Numbered from the stretch's first letter, positions 44,075 to 53,712 are shown. The stretch: DNA of 64,000 nt from Cyanomargarita calcarea GSE-NOS-MK-12-04C (GCA_019359595.1 JAHHGZ010000014.1:100337-164336), one strand, 5' to 3'. Numbers and translations: made by a program. The notes: generated from the letters alone by a model not told the origin.

Positions 44075-44851
44075 ATGAATAGCAATAACAAAAGTTCCAC
44101 TAGCCTAAAAAAGGAGAACAGGGGCTTGGTAATCGAACGGTGGAAGCAGGGCTTAAAAAATGACCTGATTGCTGGCTTGTTGGTGGTAATCCCCCTAGCA
44201 ACAACGATTTGGCTAACGATTACCATTGCTAATTGGGTCATCAATTTTCTAACCCAAATTCCCAAACAAGTCAATCCTTTTCAGGGGATGCACCCAATAT
44301 TAGTAAATATACTGAATTTATTAGTAGGACTGATGGTGCCATTACTGAGTATTCTGTTGATTGGCTTAATGGCGCGGAATATTGCTGGACGTTGGTTGTT
44401 GGATGTGGGCGAACGGATTTTGCAGGCGATTCCCTTAGCTGGACAGGTGTATAAAACGCTCAAACAGCTTTTGGAAACACTATTAAAAGATTCAAACGGT
44501 AAATTTCGGCGAGTAATTTTGGTGGAATATCCCCGACGAGGAATTTGGGCGATCGCTTTCGTAACTGGTGCGATGAGCAGCGATATCCAAAGCCAAATGC
44601 CTTGCCCGATGCTAAGTGTTTTCATCCCCACCACTCCAAATCCCACCACCGGATGGTATGCGGTAATACCCGAGAATGAAGTAGTGAACTTGTCAATGTC
44701 AGTAGAAGATGCCTTTAAAGTAATCGTCTCCGGTGGCATCGTTGCTCCAAATACACCTCTACCTCCCATAGTCCTCTCCAAAGAGCGCAAATTAGAAGCA
44801 AAACACGAAGAAACAAAGCTTATTCAAGTAATGCCTCTGGAAGAAACTTAA
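44075..44851 (+). CDS. DUF502 membrane protein
   Basis: The 258-residue protein matches DUF502. Two membrane segments lie at about residues 32-55 (LIAGLLVVIPLATTIWLTI) and 77-103, then GRWLLDVGERILQAIPLAG and VYKTLKQLLETL, followed by a beta-rich domain with FRRVILVEYPRRGIWAIAFVTG and PTTPNPTTGWYAVIPENEV. The family is widespread in bacteria and plants (COV1/LCV proteins); its function in bacteria is not established. The ATG at 44075 gives a basic N-terminus before the first helix. It is followed by nusB after a repeat-filled 278-bp gap. Confidence 0.88.
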   Translation: MNSNNKSSTSLKKENRGLVIERWKQGLKNDLIAGLLVVIPLATTIWLTITIANWVINFLTQIPKQVNPFQGMHPILVNILNLLVGLMVPLLSILLIGLMARNIAGRWLLDVGERILQAIPLAGQVYKTLKQLLETLLKDSNGKFRRVILVEYPRRGIWAIAFVTGAMSSDIQSQMPCPMLSVFIPTTPNPTTGWYAVIPENEVVNLSMSVEDAFKVIVSGGIVAPNTPLPPIVLSKERKLEAKHEETKLIQVMPLEET

Positions 44852-44852
44852 A

Positions 44853-45128
44853 TTTGTTGTTGGTTGTTGGTTGATAGTTGATAGTTGATAGTTGATAGTT
44901 GTTGGTTGTTGGTTGTTGGTTGTCAAACAACCTCACTAACCACTAATACCGATTCTGTATGAAGTTCCCTCACCCTAGAAGAGTGGGGGTATAGAAACGT
45001 TTTTCCCGAAGGTTAGCCCACAGTAAGGTGGGCTATTAATTACATATTCATACAAAAATGGTATATTCACCAACCACTAACCACCAACCACCAACCACCA
45101 ACCACTAACCACTAACCACCAACTATTT
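44853..45128. repeat. Heptamer repeats flanking a 118-bp MITE-like element
   Basis: TTGTTGG/TTGATAG heptamers (about 44853-44930) and complementary CCAACCA/CTAACCA heptamers (about 45066-45128) flank an element at 44946-45063. The element's ends (taccgattctgtatgaa; ttcatacaaaaatggta) are inverted with 14 of 17 matches. The two heptamer tracts can pair with each other across the element. A second copy of the element, in the opposite orientation, is at 55066-55176. Confidence 0.88.
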
Positions 45129-45129
45129 T

Positions 45130-45759
45130 ATGCAAGACCGTAAACCCCAACAAATTGCACGAGAATTGGCACTTCTCAGCCTCAGCCAACTGCCAGTCAA
45201 CCCCAAAAAACTCACCCCTGAGCAACTACCTAAATTAGTGCTTGCAGCAGTACGTGCCCTAAGATCGGAAGTCCAAGATAGTTTGGATAATGCTGCTGGG
45301 GAACTACAACGCAGTAACGATCGCATCTTAACCAGTGAAACTCGTGCCGGTGACTTAAATACTGCCAGAACTATGCTTCAAGAGGCGGTTATCTGTACCC
45401 AAACGGCAATCAATCAGTTGGGTGCTGCAATCGAGTACCCAGAAATGATTCAGCTAGCCAGTCAGGACAAGGAAGTTACTAGATACGCTATTGAAATTAT
45501 CAAAATAGTCAATGAAGAACGAAAAACCGTAGATGAACAAATATCATCGGCGTTAGTCGATTGGCAAGTAACTCGGCTAGCACAAATTGACCGCGATATT
45601 CTCCGAATTGCCGTCGCCGAAATGGAGTTTATTAATGTTCCAGTAAGCATAGCAATCAACGAGGCAGTTGAATTAGCCAAACGCTATAGTGGCGAAGATG
45701 GTCATCGGTTTATCAATGGTGTTCTGCGCCGAGTTACAGAACAGAAAAAGACAGCTTAA
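45130..45759 (+). CDS. nusB: Transcription antitermination factor NusB
   Basis: The 209-residue product is Nus[19 protein letters not shown] at the N-terminus, the helical core, and the C-terminal [27 protein letters not shown] (read as [12 protein letters not shown] and FINGVLRRV). NusB binds boxA RNA with NusE (S10) and promotes processive rRNA transcription. Cyanobacterial NusB is longer than the 140-residue E. coli form because of a mid-protein insertion (about residues 30-90). The ATG at 45130 is embedded at the end of heptamer repeats, so repeat length could affect its translation. ftsY follows 215 bp downstream. Confidence 0.95.
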   Translation: MQDRKPQQIARELALLSLSQLPVNPKKLTPEQLPKLVLAAVRALRSEVQDSLDNAAGELQRSNDRILTSETRAGDLNTARTMLQEAVICTQTAINQLGAAIEYPEMIQLASQDKEVTRYAIEIIKIVNEERKTVDEQISSALVDWQVTRLAQIDRDILRIAVAEMEFINVPVSIAINEAVELAKRYSGEDGHRFINGVLRRVTEQKKTA

Positions 45760-45973
45760 GCGAATTGGGGGAAATTCCCCATAGCCCCTTATCCCCAGGT
45801 ACCCTGTATACATAAGTTGAAAAAACCTTAATTTGTCTCTCAGGTGCGGCTCAAATCTTTTTAGCTAGAGCAAGACCCTTGTAGGGTGAGGGCAATAGGA
45901 TTTGTGTGTACACGGTAGCTTATCCCCAGAAAAACCCCGAGTTCCCCATCGCCCCTTATCCTCATTCCTTACA

Positions 45974-47485
45974 ATGGTTTTTAATTGGTTCCGTCGTCAG
46001 TACAATGATTCCTCTAACAAACCCTCGGAAGAAAAACAGGCACAAACTCCTGCTGTAGAAGAATCCCCACCGGAAACAGATACAACTTCCACACCAAGTG
46101 AGAAAACATCACCTGATACTCAGGCAGACTTGTTAGCTTTTGCGAAAGCGGCATACAAGAATATCCAGCAGAAGCAACAAACTGAAGAAGCAGAAATTTC
46201 ACCTGCTGATGTAGAAACGGTTGAAACTGTTGCCGAAACTATAGAAACCACACCACCAGAAGAAACGGTTGAAACTGTTGCCGAAATAATTACTGAAGAG
46301 TCATCAAGTAGAGATGGAGAACCCGTAGCAACTCCGACTTTATCTTTTTTAGAAAGAGCAGCAAAAGAAAGGCAAACAAGGCAAGAAAGATTAATTGCGA
46401 CTGCCATTGAGGTACCAGAATCTGAAGTAATGCCAACTGCATCAACCAGCATTACAGAAGAAGGAGTTTTGGGACTGGAATTTGATGACGGGTTTGTGTG
46501 GTCAACAAAAATATTAGCAGCCCAAGGAAGACGTGCAGAGGAAGTTTCGATTGAAGAAATTAACTGGTTGAAAAAATTAAGGCAAGGTTTAGATAAAACC
46601 CGTCGTAATATCCTTAACCAACTCAAGGCAATTGTTGGTCAAGGTCCGCTAAACCAAGCAGCAGTAGGAGAAATAGAAGCATTACTCCTCTCGGCTGATG
46701 TGGGTGTAGAGGCGACAGATTATATCATTGAAGCGCTACAAACGAAGCTACGTTCTGAAGCATTGCCACCAGATGCCGCGATCGCCTACCTCAAACGCAT
46801 CCTCCGAGATATATTGGATGCGCCGATGACAAAATCTTATAAACCCACATTTGCACCAGAAAAAGAAACCTTTAATATTTGGTTAATCGTTGGGGTAAAT
46901 GGCGCAGGAAAAACCACCACTATCGGTAAAATCGCCCACCTAGCACAAAAATCTGGCTATAAATGTTTGATTGGAGCCGCTGATACCTTCCGTGCTGCGG
47001 CCGTGCAACAAGTCCAGGTTTGGGGAACAAGAAGCGGTGTTGAAGTCATTGCCAATCCGGGAAAAAATACCGATCCGGCAGCAGTCGTTTTTGATGCGAT
47101 CGCCGCTGCAGTTGCCCGAGACACAGAAATACTCCTAGTAGATACCGCAGGAAGACTGCAAAATAAGAAAAACTTGATGGACGAACTCAGCAAAGTCCGC
47201 CGCATTATCGACAAAAAAGCCCCTAACGCAAAAGTAGAATCACTATTGGTTCTAGATGCCACCTTGGGGCAAAATGGATTGCGACAAGCAGAAGTATTTG
47301 CTCAAGCAGCACAATTGACAGGGGTGGTTTTAACCAAGCTTGATGGCACCGCAAAAGGAGGTGTTGCCCTCGCTGTTGTGAAGCAACTAGGTTTACCCAT
47401 TCGCTTTATTGGTGCTGGAGAAGGAATTGAAGATTTGCGTCCTTTTTCCAGTTACGAGTTTGTCGAAGCTCTATTGAATGGCTAG
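45974..47485 (+). CDS. ftsY: Signal recognition particle receptor FtsY
   Basis: FtsY is the SRP receptor GTPase that brings ribosomes making membrane proteins to the translocon. The ATG at 45974 (MVFNWFRRQYN) begins a 503-residue protein; upstream in-frame codons are not family-like. An acidic, Glu/Thr-rich A domain (about 15-200) includes a duplicated VETVAE segment from a DNA repeat at 46218-46242 and 46264-46288. The NG domain has GVNGAGKTTTIGKIA (about 305-319), DTFRAAAVQQ, DTAGR (about 390) and TKLDGTAKGG (about 453). It shares a gene neighbourhood with nusB. Confidence 0.96.
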   Translation: MVFNWFRRQYNDSSNKPSEEKQAQTPAVEESPPETDTTSTPSEKTSPDTQADLLAFAKAAYKNIQQKQQTEEAEISPADVETVETVAETIETTPPEETVETVAEIITEESSSRDGEPVATPTLSFLERAAKERQTRQERLIATAIEVPESEVMPTASTSITEEGVLGLEFDDGFVWSTKILAAQGRRAEEVSIEEINWLKKLRQGLDKTRRNILNQLKAIVGQGPLNQAAVGEIEALLLSADVGVEATDYIIEALQTKLRSEALPPDAAIAYLKRILRDILDAPMTKSYKPTFAPEKETFNIWLIVGVNGAGKTTTIGKIAHLAQKSGYKCLIGAADTFRAAAVQQVQVWGTRSGVEVIANPGKNTDPAAVVFDAIAAAVARDTEILLVDTAGRLQNKKNLMDELSKVRRIIDKKAPNAKVESLLVLDATLGQNGLRQAEVFAQAAQLTGVVLTKLDGTAKGGVALAVVKQLGLPIRFIGAGEGIEDLRPFSSYEFVEALLNG

Positions 47486-48830
47486 CAAAAGAGGGAAGGG
47501 GCAAGGGTCAAGGAGGGAAAAATCCCTTTGAGTATTTTCCGGTGTGTACACGGCTAAGGGGGATCTACAACGCTTGAGAACAGGCCTTGCCTTAATCCCT
47601 AATATATGTAACTAATTTCAAACTTATGAACTAAAATTTTTTCTTTCAAGACAAAATAAATTTAGGACTTACGGTTCTGTTGTAACGCTCAGATCCCCGA
47701 ATTCTTGGAGAAGTCGTGGATCTTGCAGCAAGAGGCAAGTTTATGTAACAGTCTACGAGTAGTCCCTGTCATTAATTTTGACGTGTTGTGAGGGTCAGAT
47801 CCCCAATTTCTTGGAAAAGTTGTGGATCTAGCAACCCCTGAGATATTAATGAGACGCACCATTCGTACTCCAACACATTAATTTTGATGGGTGCGACCAT
47901 GAAGCCCCCTACCTCCAATTCTGGGGGAGAAGAAAATTCAAAGTAGAACTAGAATATTCTCTAAGCAAAATTTATAGATTTAATGCTTTCATGGTTAAAT
48001 TAGTACACTTTTTCTAAATTTTAGGTTAAAGTTCTTTGGTTACGCTTTTGATAAGCTGTTCTACATTCAATTTATACATTAAGGACGGGCACTAAGAAGC
48101 CCACCTCACTGATTGTTTAAAATCACCTCGTCATTGCAAGTTAAATGTGCTGAGTTTTGTGCCCATAACTTCTATTTATTTTTTAATTAAGTTGCCTAGT
48201 ACATTTTACTTTGCGTATTATTGCTTTTTAGGAAAGCTAAGTAGGTGAGCGTGAATAAACACAACTATACTTCTGTCCGCAGCGTTGCGTAGCTTCCCGT
48301 AGGGTGGAGAATCAAAGTTAGCGAAGCGTTCCCGCAGGGTAGCAACCGCAAGGGTTTCGACATTTTTACATTTTGTTACATAGTTTAGGTTTATTCGTGC
48401 CTACCTACTTATTATTGCTTTTTAGGAAAGCTATCAGTTTTATATACTTTATTTGTTCCAAACACGTCCAGAGGAGCTTTACCCTTTAACCCCTAAACCC
48501 CTCAGGGACTTTTAAATGTTAACCGAATCAAAAAAACATTCTTTATTCTGTCTAAAGATATATGACTTAAAAATTAGCCTATGAAGCAATTCAAATTTTT
48601 ATTCTACAGAGTGTCGCTTTTAAAAGTAATTTTTGAATGACGAGAAATTCCAGAATTTATTAAAAAATCAAATAACTTTGGGGAATACTTCTAAAATTTA
48701 GGTCTTGCGTCTTTCTACTCTTGCTAAAGTGGTAAACTTTGTCCCAATATGGTAAGCGCGATATTCAAGTTTCTTGATTTCTAAGTAATCTAAAATTCCA
48801 AACCTCCTGAAACTAAGTGAAATAGTACCT
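47486..48830. other. 1.3-kb intergenic region, repeat remnants, no supported gene
   Basis: It contains two GATCCCCGA-family copies (about 47690-47736 and 47797-47838), the 31-bp segment shared with 43361-43391, a TCTGGGGGAGAAGAAAATTC fragment (about 47925) and GCGTAGCTTCCCGTAGGGTG elements (about 48284-48350). The last 250 bp are AT-rich and hold GGGAATACT at 48681-48689, about 150 bp upstream of the phosphatase start. Confidence 0.65.
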
Positions 48831-50228
48831 GTGCCTGTGTCTCAACTGCCCTCTGAACCCACTGATAGTAATAGCAACGGTGCGACTGATGTCACTCCAG
48901 TCGTAGCGTTAAAAGAACTCGTGGCACGGCTGCACCGGGAACAAAACAAAATACAAGATTTGCTAAGTTCTCTAGGATTTGCTTTGCGAAGCTTCAATAA
49001 CTTAAACCAGTTTTTGGAGTTGATTCCTTTGATGGCAACTAGGGTAACAGATGCTGATGGTAGCGCTTTGTTTCTGTATAAGCCAAATGGTCAAGTCAGA
49101 TTAGAACAATTACATTGGCAGGATAGCCGTCAGCGGAAGAATATTCGTAAGGCGTTAGAAATCGCTAGCAGTCAAATCACACTGATGCCAAATACAGCCT
49201 CTTTAGCAAACGCTACAGGTGTTTTAGATGACCAAATGCATCGGTATTTGGGCGCGGATATGCAAATATTTGGCACTGCTATTTTGGTGAAGCATACAGA
49301 ACGAGGTTGGCTGTATGTGTTAAGTCGCGATCCTGAATATACTTGGACGGAAACCAGGCAAAAATTAGTCCGGTTGGTGGCAGATCAAACCGCAGTCGCG
49401 ATTGAAAACGATGAACTAGGGGTAGAGTTACGGAAAAAAGAACGTCTAGACCAAGAATTAGAAATTGGTGCGGAAATTCAACGCCGACTTCTGCCACGAC
49501 AATGCCCTATAATTCAAGGTATAGAACTTGCTGCACGCTGTAAGCCGGCAAATCGCGTTGGCGGCGATTACTATGATTTTATTGCCACCAATCACAACCA
49601 AATTCAGCTAAATACCAAAGATAAAGATACTGTAGAAGAAAGTCGCTGGGCATTGGTTATTGGCGATGTTATGGGCAAAGGTGTTCCTGCCGGCTTAATT
49701 ATGACAATGATGCGGGGAATGCTGCGGGGAGAGGTATTGCACGGTCATTCCCCAGCGCAGATTCTGCAAAATTTAAATCGAGTCATGTATGCCGATTTGG
49801 AGAATTCCCATCGCTTTGTAACTCTGTTTTATTCAGAATATGACCCCCACAACCGAATTTTGTCTTATAGCAATGCGGCACACAATCCCCCCTTGTGGTG
49901 GCACGCAGCGACAAAAACTGTAAGCCGCTTGGATACCTTGGGAATGCTGATTGGCTTGGATACCAACGGTCAATATGAGGATGGTCAGGTAAAATTAGAG
50001 CCTGGGGATACGATTATTTACTATACAGATGGCTTAACCGATGCTGCTTGTGCAAGTGGCGATCGCTTCGATGAAGACAATTTAATTGAAACCTTTTGCA
50101 CTGCTTGCAGGCTTTGCAGTGGACCGCAAGAAATTCTCGATTATCTGTTTGACAAAATTCACAATTTCATCGGTGGCGATCAGAAAAACACCGATGATAT
50201 GACGTTAGTTGTACTGAAAGTGGAATGA
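48831..50228 (+). CDS. GAF-domain PP2C-type (RsbU/SpoIIE-like) phosphatase
   Basis: The 465-residue protein combines a GAF sensor domain (about 35-195), a short coiled linker (ELGVELRKKERLDQELEIGAEIQRRLLPR), and a PP2C_SIG phosphatase domain (about 225-465). Metal-binding acids are in VGGDYYDF, VIGDVMGKGVPAGL, YYTDGLTDA and DDMTLVVL. Such proteins dephosphorylate anti-sigma-factor antagonists (STAS proteins) in partner-switching pathways. The start is GTG at 48831; I see no ATG that fits. No STAS or kinase gene lies nearby. Partner-switching phosphatases control hormogonium formation in Nostoc (HmpU), but I cannot say this is that protein. Confidence 0.88.
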   Translation: MPVSQLPSEPTDSNSNGATDVTPVVALKELVARLHREQNKIQDLLSSLGFALRSFNNLNQFLELIPLMATRVTDADGSALFLYKPNGQVRLEQLHWQDSRQRKNIRKALEIASSQITLMPNTASLANATGVLDDQMHRYLGADMQIFGTAILVKHTERGWLYVLSRDPEYTWTETRQKLVRLVADQTAVAIENDELGVELRKKERLDQELEIGAEIQRRLLPRQCPIIQGIELAARCKPANRVGGDYYDFIATNHNQIQLNTKDKDTVEESRWALVIGDVMGKGVPAGLIMTMMRGMLRGEVLHGHSPAQILQNLNRVMYADLENSHRFVTLFYSEYDPHNRILSYSNAAHNPPLWWHAATKTVSRLDTLGMLIGLDTNGQYEDGQVKLEPGDTIIYYTDGLTDAACASGDRFDEDNLIETFCTACRLCSGPQEILDYLFDKIHNFIGGDQKNTDDMTLVVLKVE

Positions 50229-50312
50229 GGAGTTAGGAGTTGGAAATTAGGAGTTAGGAGTTAGGAGTTAGGAGTTGGGAATGAGGAGTTAGGAGTTAGG
50301 AGTTTAAAATTC
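50226..50312. repeat. GGAGTTA short tandem repeat
   Basis: Many tandem AGGAGTT heptamers follow the phosphatase stop. The same tract type is seen at about 54622-54690, 58447-58500 and 58603-58622, and a short piece near 9975-10005. It lies between convergent genes. Confidence 0.85.
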
Positions 50313-50343
50313 ATAACTCATAACTCATCATTCTTAACTTTTA

Positions 50344-51336
50344 TTAAAACAAAATCGTCCAACCCTGTTTTTGAGCATCTTCCTTGGTATAAGAAACACC
50401 ATCTATCTTCAGACCTTCTTTATCAAGCAGGGTAATAATACTACCTTGATTTTCCAAGTCGATACTACTCTTAGTTAAAGCGACTTTTAGCACATCTCCT
50501 GGATTGATTGTTCCTTGGAGACTAAACTTCCGCTTTAGCCTATCTGCCAGTGCCCAACCATTCAAATCAACTGGTGACGGCGATGTATTAATTAAAACTA
50601 CTGTCTCCTTACCTTTATCTTCATCACGGGGATTTACTAAAGCAGCAACAATCCGAACTGCAGCACTTGGGGTCGGAATCGCTGTATCGATTCTGTTGCC
50701 AGTAGTATCGTCGGTATGGAAAGACTGGGACTGGAAGGCTAAAAATATACCCACCCATTGATTGCGAGATGCATAGTGAATCAGCAGTCCACCATCTTGC
50801 CAAACACCATTATCCTTCTTAAATTGAGCGTCATTGCCCTGATTCATATGGATATCATGGATACCATTACCAGGAAGAAAGCCAAAATATTTGTCCTTCA
50901 CATCGGTTTCCGGACCCCACCTTTCACCAAAAGCATAAACAGTTGCATCATCAGAATTAAGCGATCGCTCAATATACAATTCAATCAACTCATTTAAATC
51001 ATTATCAGGACCAGGTACATTGTGAGGCAAGGGTTTCATCTGAGTTGGATCAAATAAATTACCCCGGATAAAGTCTAAAGCTACTCCCCCCGGTTTTCTG
51101 TCTAACCGATTGAAACCCAAATCTAACTGAGTCAAATCATCTATGATGGGGTGATCGAAATTTTCTTGCACAAAGTAAAGCAATTCCGACGGACTCAGCT
51201 TTGATTTTACGTTGATGGCGATCCGATATTTTGTATTTCCATCACTGATAAGCACTTGATAATGTGGGGTGGAACCTTCACCCAGCTTACGATCAATAGC
51301 CCGACCTTTCAAAACACCGTAATTTTTTAAAGGCAT
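50344..51336 (-). CDS. DUF2278 (YukJ-like) protein with C-terminal lamin-tail domain
   Basis: The 330-residue protein starts MPLKNYGVLKGRAIDRK, typical of the DUF2278/YukJ family, continuing with HYQVLISDGNTKYRIAINVKS and the GIHDIHMNQGN block with QDGGLLIHY. From about residue 228 a lamin-tail (LTD) beta-sandwich follows: VLINTSPSPVDLNGWALADRLKRKFSLQG (seen as VVLINTSPSPVDLNGWAL and FSLQGTINPGDVLKVAL). The LTD is often found on secreted or DNA-associated proteins. No signal peptide is visible. The ATG at 51336 follows TTCTCCT-like complement, giving an AGGAG ribosome site. Function is unknown. Confidence 0.85.
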   Translation of the reverse strand: MPLKNYGVLKGRAIDRKLGEGSTPHYQVLISDGNTKYRIAINVKSKLSPSELLYFVQENFDHPIIDDLTQLDLGFNRLDRKPGGVALDFIRGNLFDPTQMKPLPHNVPGPDNDLNELIELYIERSLNSDDATVYAFGERWGPETDVKDKYFGFLPGNGIHDIHMNQGNDAQFKKDNGVWQDGGLLIHYASRNQWVGIFLAFQSQSFHTDDTTGNRIDTAIPTPSAAVRIVAALVNPRDEDKGKETVVLINTSPSPVDLNGWALADRLKRKFSLQGTINPGDVLKVALTKSSIDLENQGSIITLLDKEGLKIDGVSYTKEDAQKQGWTILF

Positions 51337-51586
51337 TTAATTCTCCTAAACTTCGTAATGTGTAAACTACTGACAAATGCCTACATATCCCGCACTTCAT
51401 ATTCCGCGATCGGATTAAAAGTTTGTCTGTAGGAAATAGTTTTCAACTGTAGCAAAATTACAGAAATAAGCAACACACGATCTCAATACAATACATTAAA
51501 GAGTTTAAAACCGCACGATGAGCGCTGTACGCCTTCTGTGTAGGGTCGGACGCAGATAAACCTGTACTTTATTCCGATGAGAACCG

Positions 51587-52210
51587 TTATATATCGGTTG
51601 CCAATTGCAGCCATTTGGGATAAGGATAAGAATTTTTTCTCAGTAATTGGACAAAATCAATAGTATCAAATATTAAACTACCTGTTATTTGAAGATTATC
51701 CATCACACGGGTATCATCGCCTCTAGCTTCCAATGCCAAACTCCACCAATCATTATCATCAATCGCCAACTGAGTTAGTTCTACACTACAAGCATTTTTG
51801 ATCCCTTCATTTGCGGGAACTCTTTGCGCCGATAAATCTGGTAAAACTTGATAAAGTTGGGCATAGCGAACTTTGTGGACACTTATCCAAGAAGGTTTTG
51901 TTAAAACTGTTTCTGGCTGAAAACTTTCTCCTGTAGAGTCCTCACACAGCCATTTACCCCATTTTTCAGCATTACCCTCTATCAACTCACCAAACCGCAC
52001 TACCCCTAATTCAGCTTGACACCATTTAACTTCCAGCCTTCCTTGACGCAACTTGATTCCCAAAAAGTCGCACCCTGGTGAGTAAAGATACACGTCTGTG
52101 CGTTCTTCCGGTGGTGAGGGCTTTATAAGACAATTTTGCTCGAACCAAAGTCTAACCTCTTTAGGTATCTTGCCTGGGTGAAACCAGCGTATTTCGTTAG
52201 TAATAATCAT
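51587..52210 (-). CDS. Conserved-looking hypothetical protein (207 aa)
   Basis: I do not recognise a named family. The protein has no signal peptide or membrane segment. It starts MIITNEIRWFHPGKIP, contains an EERTDVYLY and DFLGIKLRQGRLEVKW strand pair (about 38-64), and a DNDWWSLALEARGDD block near 153-167. Alternating charged beta strands (EIRW, DVYLY, GIKLR, LEVKW) loosely recall CYTH triphosphate-tunnel proteins, but the full ExExK signature is missing. Codon use matches the neighbours and the frame is intact, so it is probably real. It is divergent from psbP. Confidence 0.65.
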   Translation of the reverse strand: MIITNEIRWFHPGKIPKEVRLWFEQNCLIKPSPPEERTDVYLYSPGCDFLGIKLRQGRLEVKWCQAELGVVRFGELIEGNAEKWGKWLCEDSTGESFQPETVLTKPSWISVHKVRYAQLYQVLPDLSAQRVPANEGIKNACSVELTQLAIDDNDWWSLALEARGDDTRVMDNLQITGSLIFDTIDFVQLLRKNSYPYPKWLQLATDI

Positions 52211-52373
52211 GTTTTGTGCAAAGTTATGAAACTTGAGTACTGAGGAGCGGAGTTAGGGTAAAAATTAATTCCTTTCCCCCTTTCCCCATGCCAAATGTCC
52301 CTGTTAATGGGAAAATGGAAACGAGAAATTAGGCTTGCCTACTATCGCTTCTGGCTCAAAGGATTCAAAACAA

Positions 52374-52919
52374 ATGTGGAAACGAATTGTATTAATGTTG
52401 CTAATGGTCTTGAGCTTTAGCTTGACTAATTCTGGTATAGCATCTGCTGCTGGACTCAAAAGCTTTGCAAACACTACTGAAGGCTATGAGTTTTTATATC
52501 CTAATGGCTGGGTGCAAGTCAAAGTTGCTAACGGACCAAATGTTGTTTTCCACGACATCATTGAGACAGGTGAAAATGTCTCTGTAGTCATTAGTCCGGT
52601 GCCAGATGGTAAAAGCTTAGTAGAATTGGGAACACCAGGAGAAGTCGGGTATAAGTTGGGGAAAGCTGCTCTTGCTCCTGAAGGTTCGGGTCGTGAAGCA
52701 GAATTAGTTAACGCTGGAACGCGGGAATCGGATGGTAAGACATATTATATGTTAGAGTATGCGGTAAAACTGCCCAAAGGGCAACAACGCCATAACCTCG
52801 CGAGCGTTGCTGTCACCCGTGGTAAGCTCTTTACTTTTAATGCCTCCGTTGCCGAAAAACGCTGGCCAAAAGTTAAACGCATGATTGACGATGTTGTCAA
52901 TTCTTTCTCTGTTTATTGA
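52374..52919 (+). CDS. psbP: CyanoP/PsbP, photosystem II assembly protein
   Basis: The 181-residue product is a cyanobacterial PsbP: after an N-terminal hydrophobic signal, [21 protein letters not shown] is followed by [19 protein letters not shown] and [23 protein letters not shown] strands (here [15 protein letters not shown]). It is a lumenal protein involved in PSII assembly. The ATG at 52374 (MWKRIVL) is chosen over an upstream TTG. Many cyanobacterial PsbP proteins are lipoproteins with a Cys after the signal; here the region reads [14 protein letters not shown] with no Cys, so signal peptidase I cleavage after ASA is likelier. maf follows 50 bp downstream. Confidence 0.92.
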   Translation: MWKRIVLMLLMVLSFSLTNSGIASAAGLKSFANTTEGYEFLYPNGWVQVKVANGPNVVFHDIIETGENVSVVISPVPDGKSLVELGTPGEVGYKLGKAALAPEGSGREAELVNAGTRESDGKTYYMLEYAVKLPKGQQRHNLASVAVTRGKLFTFNASVAEKRWPKVKRMIDDVVNSFSVY

Positions 52920-52969
52920 TTATTTGTTATTTATTTGTTGTTGGTTGTCTCTACTACCCCCACTCCCAT

Positions 52970-53566
52970 ATGGGTATTCCCCAATTCGTACTAGCTTCTG
53001 CTTCCCCAGCACGACGCCGTTTATTGCAAACTGTAGGTATTACACCAATAGTTTACCCAAGTGATTTTGATGAGTCGCAAATCGAACTCAGTAAGCCGGA
53101 GGAATTGGTACAAACTTTAGCCAAATGTAAGGCGGAAACTGTTATCAGCCAGTTTGAATCAGGTTTGATTCTAGGCTGTGATTCAGTCATGGCAATGAAT
53201 GGCGAAATTCATGGTAAACCTGCATCTCCAGAAGAAGCGACCGCCCGCTGGCAGGTAATGCAAGGTAACTTTGGTGACTTATACACGGGTCACGCTTTGA
53301 TAGACCTTTCCCGAAACCGCTTTGCGATCAAGTTTCAAGTAACAAGAGTTTATTTTGCCCAAATAAGCGATCGCGAGATTAAAGCTTATGTTGCCACTGG
53401 TGAACCGCTAAAGTGTGCCGGTGCTTTTGCTCTTGAAGGTTTTGGCAGTTTATTTGTTGAAAAAATCGAAGGTTGTCATAGCAACGTAATTGGACTCAGT
53501 TTACCCCTACTGCGGCAAATGCTAGGAGAATTAGAGTATCAGGTGACAGATTTTTGGCAAAATTAG
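52970..53566 (+). CDS. Maf-like nucleoside triphosphate pyrophosphatase
   Basis: The 198-residue protein has the Maf start [14 protein letters not shown] (about 6-19), the [22 protein letters not shown] segment (as [11 protein letters not shown]), the catalytic Asp in [17 protein letters not shown] (about 70) and [23 protein letters not shown] closing residues ([17 protein letters not shown]). Maf proteins hydrolyse non-canonical or modified NTPs and dTTP/UTP, and have been linked to septum control. The ATG at 52970 is chosen; upstream codons are repeat-like. It is probably co-transcribed with psbP. Confidence 0.9.
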   Translation: MGIPQFVLASASPARRRLLQTVGITPIVYPSDFDESQIELSKPEELVQTLAKCKAETVISQFESGLILGCDSVMAMNGEIHGKPASPEEATARWQVMQGNFGDLYTGHALIDLSRNRFAIKFQVTRVYFAQISDREIKAYVATGEPLKCAGAFALEGFGSLFVEKIEGCHSNVIGLSLPLLRQMLGELEYQVTDFWQN

Positions 53567-53712
53567 TACAACAAGTAAAAAGTAAAAAGTAAAAACACCT
53601 ATGTTGTAAGCTTTTTACCTACTTTCGATAGGAGCTTTATTTTCGCCGTGCTGTACTAGTTAGTTGGTTGAGTGTTGACGGTTAACACTCAACACCCAAT
53701 AGAATAAACTAA

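Noticed and set aside
46120..46626. 168-codon frame antisense to ftsY
   Set aside because: The Ser/Val-rich product is the complement of the Glu/Thr-rich acidic domain of ftsY.
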